A DNA stretch of 64,000 nt from Paenibacillus sp. LHD-117 (GTDB taxonomy: Bacteria; Bacillota; Bacilli; Paenibacillales; Paenibacillaceae). A program made the translations under genes and the position numbers. Below are positions 9,103 to 17,057 of the stretch, one piece after another (within the stretch, counting starts at the first letter, position 1; each line of letters opens with the position of its first letter). Below the pieces are notes generated by a model, which had not been told where the DNA came from, ran no database searches, and saw only the letters and a program-made list of their open reading frames with translations. The stretch covers positions 1 through 64,000 of the forward strand of contig NZ_JAVFVT010000008.1 of NCBI RefSeq assembly GCF_030929555.1. Direction: 5' to 3'.

Positions 9103-9160
9103 CAATAGAGAAGGCAATGAGCGGAACAGATAATACCGTGAGATTAAGGGGGACTATTCA

Positions 9161-9385
9161 ATGGCCAAAAAAATCGATAAGAACACCACAGATGCAATTA
9201 GGAAGTTACTTAAACAATATGATGTTAATGAAAGTGATTGTATTGTAATTGATTTGAAGAACAGCATGATCAGTGAATACGATGAAGTTGATATATCGGA
9301 TCTTATGAACGTGAGAGGCACGATTTCGGATGACCGCGCGAAAGAATGGCTGAAGGAAAGCGAAGAGATGCGAAGAGAATGGTAA
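9161..9385 (+). CDS. Antitoxin of a VapBC-like pair
   Basis: This 74-aa acidic protein is encoded just before a PIN-domain toxin and overlaps it by 7 nt (ATGGTAA), the usual antitoxin-toxin layout. It has a basic N-terminus (KKIDKNTTDAIRKLL) that could contact DNA and an acidic C-terminus (WLKESEEMRREW) that could wrap the toxin. I do not recognise a specific family such as AbrB or RHH. The start has a GGGGGA site. The gene is AT-richer than its neighbours, which suggests transfer. The role comes from gene order and the partner. Confidence 0.75.
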   Translation: MAKKIDKNTTDAIRKLLKQYDVNESDCIVIDLKNSMISEYDEVDISDLMNVRGTISDDRAKEWLKESEEMRREW

Positions 9386-9786
9386 AGAAGGGGGTAATAC
9401 TCGATACCAATATCGCTATCGGATTGTTAAATGATAACCGTACGATAGTTCAAACGATACTAAACCTTCAAAAAAGCGGTTACGATTTTTATTTTTCCGT
9501 CATCACAAAGTGCGAATTGCTTAGCGGAGTGAAAAACGATATAGAATGGAAAGCTGTTCAAAATATTGGAGTGAACCGTTTCATCGATGTAAATAATGAT
9601 ATTGCCACGATTGCCGGGAATTTGAGAATGGAACAGCGGAAAGAATCGAATCGGAATGTGAAAGCGCCGGATTCATTAATTGTTGCTACTGCCGTTCATA
9701 AAAAGTACGATATTTACACGCTTGATAAGGGTATGCGTTTTGCAGAACAATATGGCATTAACATCATTAATTCAATTGAGATTTGA
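9379..9786 (+). CDS. PIN-domain toxin (VapC-like ribonuclease)
   Basis: This 135-aa protein is a PIN-domain endoribonuclease, the toxin of a type II pair, expected to cut RNA when not bound by the upstream antitoxin. The acidic catalytic set is complete: Asp9 in ILDTNIA, Glu46 in KCELLSG, Asp98 in APDSLIVATA and Asp116 in YTLDKGM. ATG 9379 overlaps the antitoxin stop, indicating translational coupling; the frame is open to 9346 but the PIN fold begins here. The low-GC composition matches the antitoxin and contrasts with flanking genes. A hairpin terminator follows. Confidence 0.88.
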   Translation: MVKKGVILDTNIAIGLLNDNRTIVQTILNLQKSGYDFYFSVITKCELLSGVKNDIEWKAVQNIGVNRFIDVNNDIATIAGNLRMEQRKESNRNVKAPDSLIVATAVHKKYDIYTLDKGMRFAEQYGINIINSIEI

Positions 9787-9806
9787 ACGAATAATTTAAT
9801 ATGCTC

Positions 9807-9847
9807 AAACAGCTTACCCGGTCATCCGAGTAAGCTGTTTGTTGTTT
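9807..9847 (+). terminator. Terminator after the toxin gene
   Basis: A perfect 11-bp stem, AAACAGCTTAC with GTAAGCTGTTT, around a 12-nt loop is followed by a T-rich tail. It ends the toxin-antitoxin transcript and may work from the other side for the glucanase gene. Confidence 0.7.
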
Positions 9848-9865
9848 AAATGGCGCAGTGTTACC

Positions 9866-12800
9866 TCACCAATTATTGCCCGATACCCGATTCACGATAA
9901 AGTTCGGGCATCCGCTCTCGCCGTAGATCGCTTGAACGCCGGGGTTGTTGATCTTCACGTTCGTGAAGCTCGCTCCGCCGACAGCCGGTCCTTGGCCTTG
10001 CTCGGCGCGTACGACGAGCTTGATGCCGTAACGCGTCGGGTTGTTGATGTTGACGTTCTCGACCCGAACGTTCTGCATCGCGAGGTTCTCCGGAGACTTC
10101 GTTTGGAACATGAGGCCGTAGTAGACCGGATTGTTGATGTCCACGTTTTTCAGCAGGATGTTCTTGAATGTCCGGTCGCCGCCGAAGAACCAGACCGCGC
10201 CGAAGTTCTGGTACTCGTTAATTTTGTCGTCTGCGCCGACGCTGGTCCAGAAATCGCCGCCCGTCCGGTCGAGCGTAACGCCGTCGATGACGGTGTCTTG
10301 GTCGCCGAATCCGAGCGTGTTGTAGCCGAAGCTGAGGCTGCTGATCGTGAGGCCCGGATACGTCAGCGTGTCGGCGCCGTACAGATTCTGGTACAGGTTG
10401 CCCGAGCCGCCGTATACGGCGAATGCCGCCGCGCGTCTGACGTTGGTTGCCGTCAAGTTAGTGTACTGGTTGCCCACGTTGTAGGAACCGCCTGCATCTA
10501 CCGCGCTGAACAAGGCGAAAGCGTCGTCGCCTGCTCCTCTGGAATAGTTGTTGTCGATGACGTTATAGGAAGAGCCGTTCGTCATGTTGATGCCGTCCGC
10601 GAACGTATTTTTGATCCGGTTGTCTTTGAACGTGTTGTAAGAAGAGTTGACTCCCCAATAGAGGCAGACGAAGTGCTCCGCCCAGACGTTCTGGACCGTT
10701 ACATTTTGCATGCCGTTGCCGTCGATGAATTTGCCCGGCCCGTCGACGCGGTAAATATAGTTGCCCCAAGCCGACAAATCCTTGATCGTCGATCCGTTAG
10801 CCGCCGAGCTGATGTTAAAGCCGACGTCGGTATTGCTTTGGTTTTGCGGCGCGACCAGCTTGGTATGCCATGGTCCTGCGCCGATGATCTCGGTGGCGCG
10901 GCCATAGAGGAAGATCTTGCTATTGATGGCCCATTCGCCGGCAGGAATGAAAATGCCTTTTTTCGTGGCATCCTGCCTGAATTCGTTCAGCGCTTGTTCA
11001 ATGGACTTCGTAGCGGAAACTTGCACGTATTTGCTCGGATCCGGGTTTGTTGCCGCGGGAGCGACATTCTCTGTTTCGATCATGTCGACATAGATCCATG
11101 GCACGTCGCCGGCATCTTTTTGGATCCGGATTTTTGTTCCGACAGGGTACACTTGGTCAAGCATGAGCTGGGAATCTTCATAGAGCCAGTAAGCCGTTAA
11201 ACCGGCGCCGGGAGCATTGTCGTAGCCGAGTCGTCCAAGCGTGCTTGGCGTCGCGTACAAGTAGGAGAACTTGGACGTGACCGTGAAGTTGCCTTTATCT
11301 ACTCCGTCCGCATAGACGCTGACCGTTCCGGTCGTATTCTCCGCAACAGCGTTGCGAAGAACGAATGCGTTGGCCGGGGAAGTGAGCGTAAACTCCACGT
11401 ATTCACCAGTCGCGTCCAGATGAACGGCGGAACGTCCGGAAGCTTCTCCCGCATAGTCGCCGGGTTTGAAGTTAGGCGCCAGCTTGGTGCCGTTCGTCGC
11501 GTTTCCGGTGGATTCTGCTTCCATGACCGTGAACGGCATGTTCGCGCCGCGTCCGGCGTACAAGCTTACCGTGTTCGTATTGTTGGTTTGTTTGATGGCG
11601 ACTTCGTTGCCGTCGGCCGCGACGGACGAAGTAACCGAATAGCTGCCGTTGACCGCCGTCCATGTTCCGACGTTCACGTTAACGGATTGGCCCACGGCGA
11701 GCGCGCCGCTGTACGATCCGGTGAGCGTTTGGATCGTGGCGCCTGCGGCATTCTTCAGCACGACCGTGATCGGATGGGCGCCGCCCGCGGATGCGATGTT
11801 GCCTTGGTTTTTGAGATTAACGGTGAACGTGACCGTGTTGCCGCCGCTCGGATTGCTTGGATTCCAAGTCGTCGTCGCGATCAGATCGGAGCTGGATACG
11901 GGAGCGACGGTAAGCGATGCCGGGTTCACGTAGCTGTTATTGGTCTCGTTCTGCTCGATGACCGCGTTGCCTTCGTCGATCTTGGCGCTTACGGCATATG
12001 TGCCGGCATTCTTGGCGCCGATATTGACCGTCGCGGTTATTGTTGCGCCGGCAGATAATGCGCCTACCGTCGCGAAGCCGACAAGCTCGCTTCCAAGATA
12101 ATAGTTGACCGTAGTAGCGGGAGAGCTGGTGTTGCCGATATTTTGAACAGTGGCGTTCAGCGTGATCGCGCTTGTCTCGACCGGAGAAGCGGGCGTCCAG
12201 GACATGCCGCTAATCGTCAGATCAGGGTTCGGAGCAGGGCTGCCATATACCTCGAACTCGGCGACTTGGCCTGCCGGAGCGCCGGAATTGGCGGTGATGT
12301 TCAGCTGCACTTGCTTCGCCGTGGCCGTGACCGGAATCGTTACATTGTTGCCGGTGGCTGGGTTAAACGTATAGGACTGGGCAGCAACCAGATTGTTGAA
12401 CGCGGACGACGTCTGGGTGTTGCCGAGTACTTGAATCGTTTGGGTACGCGTGCTCCACTCGGTGGCCGGGTTCAGCTTCACGACGATCGACGTGATGTTG
12501 TAGTTGGCGCCGAGATCGACGGTCAATTGGCTGGAACTGCTGCCGCCTTCCCAGTAGGTAGCCGTATTGCCGTCGTTGGCGTTCGTTGCTACATAAGTAT
12601 GAATGATGGAAGATGCCGTGATGGGTTTGTTCAACGCGATATTGCCGCCAGGCGTAGGCGTTGGAGTAGCTGTCGGTGTAGGTGTAGGTGTAGGTGTAGG
12701 TGTTGCCGTAGGTGTCGGTGTAGGTGTTGCGGTAGGCGTTGGTGTAGGTGTGGCTGTAGGAGTTGGAGTAGGCGTAGAGTTGAATGTTACCGTGATTTGG

Positions 12801-13741
12801 TCGAGATTGACGTTACCGGTATCGCCCGCGTCGTACTTGTAGGCGATGGTGTTACTGCCGGCGTTCAGCGTCAGTGTTTCGGTTTTCGTGCCCCAAGTAT
12901 CCCAGTTGGCAAGCGAGTTCAGCGTAGTCTGGCGGATCTTGGCGCCATTGACGTAGACGCTGAGCGTGCGGGCATCGCCCATGGCGTTCGCGTATTTCAA
13001 AGCCACGTCGTAGTTGCCGGCCGAAGCCGCGTTCACGGTGAAGGTCGTCGTGGCGCCCTGTGTCCAGTAGCCGTCAACGAAGCCCGACCCGGAGAAGCCA
13101 GCATGGTCCGTGTTCACTTTGGCTCCGGATGTCAACGAGGCGCTTTCCGCTTGATAAGTACCCGTCGGTGTTGGAGTCGGAGTAACCGTAGGTGTAGGGG
13201 TAGGCGTTACGGTCGAGCCGTAGATCTCGAATTCGGAAATTTGTCCGGCTTGCCAGCCTGTGTTGGCCGTTATGTTCAGCCGAACATAGCGGGTGCTGGC
13301 AGCGGCAAAATTGATCGTCACCGTGTTATTGCTCACCGCCGGATTAAACGTATAGGCGGCGGAGCCGACGATGTTGGTGAACGAAGAGCCGTTCGTGCTG
13401 CCTTGCACGGTTAATGTTTGCGTGCGTGTGCCCCAGCCCGAGGGCAGCTTCAGCACGATCTGATCAATGCTGACGCTGGAGCCGAGATCAACCTGAATCC
13501 ATTGCGGGAATGCGTTGTTGGTGCTCTCCCAATAGGTGCCCTGATTGTTGTCGTTGACGTTGCCGGCCGTGTAGACGTCGGCATGTCCGCTGGCCGTAAC
13601 GGTCTTGCCCAAGGCGAGGTTAGGTCCGCCGGCGGCAGAAGCTGCGGGAGGGTATAGCGTAATCGGAGACAGTGCGATGACGAAAGCGAGAAACCAGATG
13701 ACGTAAGGATTCCTTCTAACCAAAGCGTTCATGGATAACAT
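9866..13741 (-). CDS. Secreted multidomain GH87 alpha-1,3-glucanase (mutanase)
   Basis: This 1291-aa exported enzyme is predicted to hydrolyse alpha-1,3-glucan (fungal cell wall or bacterial mutan). Order: signal peptide (about 1-36, ending AASA), discoidin domain (40-175), Pro-Thr linker, CBM6-like domain (195-320), long Pro-Thr linker (321-364), second discoidin domain (366-500), two CARDB-like domains (503-728) and a beta-helix catalytic domain (730-1291). This order closely parallels Agl-KA of Bacillus circulans. Three aspartates, 1049 (FADGIN) and 1072/1073 (AGDDAF), are spaced 23 and 24 apart, as I recall for the GH87 catalytic triad. AGGAGG 7 nt before ATG 13741 sets the start; the frame is open to 13765. 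It is monocistronic. Confidence 0.88.
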   Translation of the reverse strand: MLSMNALVRRNPYVIWFLAFVIALSPITLYPPAASAAGGPNLALGKTVTASGHADVYTAGNVNDNNQGTYWESTNNAFPQWIQVDLGSSVSIDQIVLKLPSGWGTRTQTLTVQGSTNGSSFTNIVGSAAYTFNPAVSNNTVTINFAAASTRYVRLNITANTGWQAGQISEFEIYGSTVTPTPTPTVTPTPTPTGTYQAESASLTSGAKVNTDHAGFSGSGFVDGYWTQGATTTFTVNAASAGNYDVALKYANAMGDARTLSVYVNGAKIRQTTLNSLANWDTWGTKTETLTLNAGSNTIAYKYDAGDTGNVNLDQITVTFNSTPTPTPTATPTPTPTATPTPTPTATPTPTPTPTPTATPTPTPGGNIALNKPITASSIIHTYVATNANDGNTATYWEGGSSSSQLTVDLGANYNITSIVVKLNPATEWSTRTQTIQVLGNTQTSSAFNNLVAAQSYTFNPATGNNVTIPVTATAKQVQLNITANSGAPAGQVAEFEVYGSPAPNPDLTISGMSWTPASPVETSAITLNATVQNIGNTSSPATTVNYYLGSELVGFATVGALSAGATITATVNIGAKNAGTYAVSAKIDEGNAVIEQNETNNSYVNPASLTVAPVSSSDLIATTTWNPSNPSGGNTVTFTVNLKNQGNIASAGGAHPITVVLKNAAGATIQTLTGSYSGALAVGQSVNVNVGTWTAVNGSYSVTSSVAADGNEVAIKQTNNTNTVSLYAGRGANMPFTVMEAESTGNATNGTKLAPNFKPGDYAGEASGRSAVHLDATGEYVEFTLTSPANAFVLRNAVAENTTGTVSVYADGVDKGNFTVTSKFSYLYATPSTLGRLGYDNAPGAGLTAYWLYEDSQLMLDQVYPVGTKIRIQKDAGDVPWIYVDMIETENVAPAATNPDPSKYVQVSATKSIEQALNEFRQDATKKGIFIPAGEWAINSKIFLYGRATEIIGAGPWHTKLVAPQNQSNTDVGFNISSAANGSTIKDLSAWGNYIYRVDGPGKFIDGNGMQNVTVQNVWAEHFVCLYWGVNSSYNTFKDNRIKNTFADGINMTNGSSYNVIDNNYSRGAGDDAFALFSAVDAGGSYNVGNQYTNLTATNVRRAAAFAVYGGSGNLYQNLYGADTLTYPGLTISSLSFGYNTLGFGDQDTVIDGVTLDRTGGDFWTSVGADDKINEYQNFGAVWFFGGDRTFKNILLKNVDINNPVYYGLMFQTKSPENLAMQNVRVENVNINNPTRYGIKLVVRAEQGQGPAVGGASFTNVKINNPGVQAIYGESGCPNFIVNRVSGNNW
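12652..12777 (-). repeat. Hexanucleotide repeat encoding a Pro-Thr linker
   Basis: About twenty imperfect GGTGTA-type hexamers (plus-strand reading) encode the Thr-Pro-rich linker between the CBM6-like and second discoidin domains. Such a tract can change length by slippage in multiples of two residues without breaking the frame. A shorter related tract lies near 13166-13210 and encodes the first linker. Confidence 0.85.
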
Positions 13742-13775
13742 TAAACATCCTCCTAGTCTATTCATTGCGACCCAA

Positions 13776-13789
13776 TTAATGCGCTTTCA
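13776..13789 (-). promoter_or_regulatory. Weak cre-like site upstream of the glucanase gene
   Basis: On the minus strand TGAAAGCGCATTAA fits the CcpA catabolite-repression consensus with two mismatches, about 35 bp before the glucanase start. Carbon-catabolite control of a secreted glycanase would make sense, but two mismatches keep this tentative. Confidence 0.25.
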
Positions 13790-13981
13790 AAAAACAATGA
13801 AGCTGCCGTTTGTTTTTGATGATCACCCCCTAAATAAGCGCGCCAACTTCTTGCAGCAACCAGCGAGTTGCGGCATTTCTCGTATGCCCTTAGCTTAATG
13901 GAATTGTCCAATGGCATGAAGATGTATTCCTACGACGAATATGTGCAATCTTATGGTTCGTCACATTAACAATGCATATAG

Positions 13982-14024
13982 TAAAAAGTCCGGCCCTCCT
14001 CTCGTGCGAGAGGGGGGCCGGACT
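13982..14024 (-). terminator. Terminator of the DUF975 gene
   Basis: AGTCCGGCCC pairs with GGGCCGGACT around an inner CTCTCG/CGAGAG stem. Read on the minus strand it is followed by TTTTTAC, directly after the DUF975 stop. Confidence 0.85.
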
Positions 14025-14038
14025 ATCATCTAGACATG

Positions 14039-14995
14039 CTAATTAAGAATCGTATTATCGTGCAAAAGCAACTCTTCTTCCGTCGTCAGGTCGTTCTCGA
14101 GCGCACCCTCGCGAAGCTTCAGGTACAGCTCCGCTTTCGTGGCGTTGATATAAGGCAACACGAACAGGACGCCGACGAATAAAGCCAGAAAACCGAGCAG
14201 GATCCAACCGATGAAGCTGAGGTCGAGCACGAATATGCGGAATTTGTGGCCGCGCGTCATCTGGCTGCTTAGTCTGACCGCCCGCTTGTATCCGATGTTG
14301 GGGTTATCCGCGAGAATGTACGGCACCTGGCTGTACGCGTAGAATTTCACGATCCCCGGGATGATAAGCAGCAGATACCATAAGAAGTTCAGCAAACCTC
14401 GCCAGAACATCGTTTTGACGATATCCACGTATCGGCCCTTGCCGAAAGCGTAACCTAGATTGTTCAAATTCGCGTCTTGCTCTGCCGCTTGCTTGAAGTA
14501 GCGCATCGAACCGACCTCGAGCGGGGATAAGAGGAAGAACCGGAATGCCAGGCCGAATGCCAGCATGATCAAAAGGATAGCCCAAACGATCAACATATAG
14601 GGCTCCCAGAGGAAGCTCCAATCGATATCTACCGTTTCATATTCATAGTAGTCGGAATCCCATTCCGTTTCGAGCTCCGTATTGAGTTCGGAATCGAGCT
14701 CCGTACCGAGTTCTGAAGTCAGCTCGGAATCGATCTCCGTATCGAGCTCGGCCTCGTAGTTTAAATCATTTTCGTAATCATATTCGTTGCTGTAATCATA
14801 ATCGTTACCGAAACCGTAATCGTCTGAATTCACGATCATATCAATGCTGAGCGAACCTGCATCATAGACGATGCTCGAGCCGCCGCTAGCACTGCTGCCA
14901 ACGAAAATCAAGATGATGCTGACCAGGAAAGCCTTCCAATACGTTGTCCGCAGCACATCCTTGGCTCTACGTTTCAAATCTTTGCGTTTCCACAT
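14039..14995 (-). CDS. DUF975 family membrane protein with acidic tetrapeptide repeat
   Basis: This 318-aa membrane protein belongs to the DUF975 family, whose function is not established. It has a basic cytoplasmic start (MWKRKDLKRRAKDVL), a first membrane segment (about 18-36) and at least four more: around residue 130-150, LLNFLWYLLLIIPGIVKFYA, and two near the C-terminus. Between the first two segments is a roughly 75-residue loop rich in Asp/Glu/Tyr. It includes eight ELxT/S-type tetrapeptides, an expansion I do not expect in the family. The site GGGAAGAGGG 6 nt upstream favours ATG 14995; the frame extends to 15031. The gene stands alone with its own terminator. Confidence 0.8.
   Translation of the reverse strand: MWKRKDLKRRAKDVLRTTYWKAFLVSIILIFVGSSASGGSSIVYDAGSLSIDMIVNSDDYGFGNDYDYSNEYDYENDLNYEAELDTEIDSELTSELGTELDSELNTELETEWDSDYYEYETVDIDWSFLWEPYMLIVWAILLIMLAFGLAFRFFLLSPLEVGSMRYFKQAAEQDANLNNLGYAFGKGRYVDIVKTMFWRGLLNFLWYLLLIIPGIVKFYAYSQVPYILADNPNIGYKRAVRLSSQMTRGHKFRIFVLDLSFIGWILLGFLALFVGVLFVLPYINATKAELYLKLREGALENDLTTEEELLLHDNTILN
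14654..14749 (-). repeat. 12-bp tandem repeat encoding Glu-Leu-x-Thr/Ser units
   Basis: Eight 12-bp units (96 bp) encode ELDT, EIDS, ELTS, ELGT, ELDS, ELNT, ELET and EWDS. The DNA units are similar (GAGCTCGAtwCG-like), so this looks like repeat expansion rather than convergent protein composition. The tract lies in the extracytoplasmic loop of the DUF975 protein. Confidence 0.85.
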
Positions 14996-15165
14996 CCGAA
15001 TCCCTCTTCCCATAAATACTCCGTTTCTCATCTTACAACGGATTTCATTCCGGTTGAAGTGATATTATTTGGAAAATATGAGCGATGGGATGCATATGTC
15101 GGCACTGCGCCCTATTTAATGCGGTAACGCCTGTCATTTCTGAGCTTAAAACAATGCTTCCAACC

Positions 15166-15182
15166 CAAGAAACTTTTTCTTG
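15166..15182. promoter_or_regulatory. Inverted repeat upstream of the 424-aa membrane protein gene
   Basis: CAAGAAA and TTTCTTG form a perfect 7-bp inverted repeat around CTT, 46 bp before the start at 15228 and in the intergenic region shared with the DUF975 gene. It could be an operator; no regulator can be assigned. Confidence 0.35.
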
Positions 15183-15227
15183 TATTTTACAGTCAATTAG
15201 AATGTGGGATACGGAGGAGGTTCGAAT

Positions 15228-16502
15228 ATGAGAAAAAACAAGTCCAAAAGTCAATTGAATCGTTCAGGCTGGCTCATTTCGCTTGTGCTGGTTGTGGTCA
15301 TTCTTGTCGGAGCCGGTATTTGGTTAGGATTCCAGATCGAACTTACGAGCTCTGATGAAAGCATGCAGGGAGCTGTGAAGCCGAGCCCTACGAGCACGAT
15401 TGAAGAATCGGTGAAACAGAAGCTGGCAGAAACGGCGGACGGACGATTAAAGCTTTATGCGGAGGAAGGGTCAGATAGCAATGGCGGTAATTCGTTCGTG
15501 TTTATCGAAGGGGAGAACGGTAAAATTCAAACGTTTGATTGGAAGTTAAACGGGGAGGCCAATCATGTGAATGCGTCAATGCATCTGTCCGACCTCAATC
15601 AAGATGATGTTGACGAGCTGGTTGTCATACGGAAAAACCTGAATTCGAGCGGCTCTACAGGACAAGAAGAGTTGCATGTGATCAACACCAAGGATTTAAC
15701 CGAATACAAGCTTCCATCAGCAGCGGAATACATGAAACAGAACATAAAATCGCAAATTACTCCTCTCGACGGCTATGTGTGGATTAAGCTGACCGTTAAC
15801 GAGCAACTATACGAGAAAATAATGGATGCCAAGCTAATGGCGAATTGGGGCCAAAACGTTGCTGCGAACGACTCGGTCACGTATACCGTTCAAGCGCAGC
15901 CGGATCGCACCTATGTAACCGCGGAGGTTATGGTCGGCGCCGGCGAGAAGCAAATCAAGCTCGGCACAGTGGAAGCAAACTACGGTCTATCCGCGCAAGG
16001 TGTCGTTCTGCAGGCGATCCATTTCAACGTCGAGCCTGAAGTGGAAGGCGAAATTCCGCTTCACGCGATCCAAGCGGGAGGCGATTATGTCTCGTTACGG
16101 GACTGGGATAACGAAAAAGATATTGCTGAGCTGCTCGGCAAGCCAATTGGCGAGACACACGAGCAGCTTGGACCGGATGCAGGTACCTTTAACGGCATGC
16201 ACGTGAAGACGTTAACCTATGATGGGCTTGAACTAACCCTATATTCCCCTAAGGGGGATCGATATTATGTGGTCAACATGCGAGTTACAAATGATCGGTA
16301 CGCGACTTCGTTGGGGATTCGCGTAGGAGATGTGGCGGAACGCGTAGAAGAGGTTTACCCTTACGTCGAGATTGCGTTGGACGGACGAACACCGCCACGC
16401 AACTTTACCTATGCGGTAGGCGAAGGGGACTACATCACTCTTTTTATCGATCTCAAAGACGGCATCGTGAACGAACTTTATTTTGAGTATTTGATTGATT
16501 AG
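15228..16502 (+). CDS. Membrane-anchored protein of unknown function
   Basis: This 424-aa protein has a basic start, one transmembrane segment (about residues 17-37) and a large extracytoplasmic part. It is preceded by GGAGGAGG 7 nt from ATG 15228; the frame is open to 15204. Around residues 115-130 the motif DLNQDDVDELVV resembles calcium-binding FG-GAP/EF-hand-like loops of Gram-positive surface proteins. The C-terminal 130 residues repeat a pattern of Leu-Gly-Lys-Pro then Tyr-Asp-Gly-Leu-Glu-Leu, reminiscent of small stalk domains of sporulating bacteria. I cannot name the family. It stands alone and its role is unknown. Confidence 0.75.
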   Translation: MRKNKSKSQLNRSGWLISLVLVVVILVGAGIWLGFQIELTSSDESMQGAVKPSPTSTIEESVKQKLAETADGRLKLYAEEGSDSNGGNSFVFIEGENGKIQTFDWKLNGEANHVNASMHLSDLNQDDVDELVVIRKNLNSSGSTGQEELHVINTKDLTEYKLPSAAEYMKQNIKSQITPLDGYVWIKLTVNEQLYEKIMDAKLMANWGQNVAANDSVTYTVQAQPDRTYVTAEVMVGAGEKQIKLGTVEANYGLSAQGVVLQAIHFNVEPEVEGEIPLHAIQAGGDYVSLRDWDNEKDIAELLGKPIGETHEQLGPDAGTFNGMHVKTLTYDGLELTLYSPKGDRYYVVNMRVTNDRYATSLGIRVGDVAERVEEVYPYVEIALDGRTPPRNFTYAVGEGDYITLFIDLKDGIVNELYFEYLID

Positions 16503-17057
16503 TTGGTTCCAAACAAGCCCGGCTCGTTGCTCTACGAACTTCAGCGGCGTTATTTGCACCAATTGAGCTTCTACGAAGGAGAAAATGCTCATTTGGATGC
16601 GAATAACGCTGCTTGGGAGACTGTCGATGAATGGTGGGCAGCAACAAGCAGCTGCGTTGTTAGAGCTTCACAGTCGTTATTCCACAAAAATAAGGCAAGA
16701 CGAAAGTCTGGTGGACACTCTCACCAATTTTCGCGTGATAACAAGGGTAAACGAATATAACGATCTAAAAAAACCGTTACCATTACGGTTGTTCTTAGCT
16801 GCTAACGGAAGCAGCTGCCGTTATTCGGCTGATTTTGTTCGATTTGAATAGCTAACGGAAGTACGGTACCTTATTAATGTTTTTCAGCCTGAAAAACGCC
16901 AATTTCAGTGGAATAGGTACTCATATTTCCGTTAGATTTCCACTAAAGCTCATAATCGCAGAATAAGAGCGCGGAGTTCCGTTAGATCAAATCGAATGGT
17001 TACGGCGATTTCGGAGCGATCTACGGTCTCATTCGATTCGTTAGCCTGCGAGGCCGA
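16503..17057. other. Gene-free interval with a dispersed repeat
   Basis: No convincing gene is present. Two short plus-strand frames (starting 16503 and 16585) lack good ribosome binding sites and one runs into repeat DNA. The right half is copy A of the dispersed dyad element. Confidence 0.6.
16758..17022. repeat. Dispersed intergenic dyad element, copy A
   Basis: This aligns over about 255 bp with copy B at 41497-41750. It carries CTAACGGAA at 16802 and 16852 and the inverted form TTCCGTTAG at 16927 and 16977, each pair 50 bp apart. Near the centre, GTTTTTCAG and CTGAAAAAC (16879-16897) form a perfect palindrome around one base. AGCTGC/GCAGCT flanks the first box in this copy only. No open frame is conserved between copies, so the element acts, if at all, as DNA or RNA. 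Confidence 0.8.

Noticed and set aside
9839..11200. Long plus-strand open frame (453 aa) opposite the glucanase gene
   Set aside because: It has Val/Arg/Asp-rich shadow composition, no ribosome binding site, and lies antisense to a gene with clear catalytic motifs.
12143..13414. Plus-strand open frame (423 aa) opposite the glucanase N-terminal domains
   Set aside because: It is a shadow frame; its Arg/Cys repeats arise from reading the Pro-Thr linker DNA in another frame.
16503..16851. Two short plus-strand frames before copy A of the dispersed repeat
   Set aside because: No ribosome binding site with good spacing, no recognisable domain, and one continues into repeat DNA that has no open frame in copy B.
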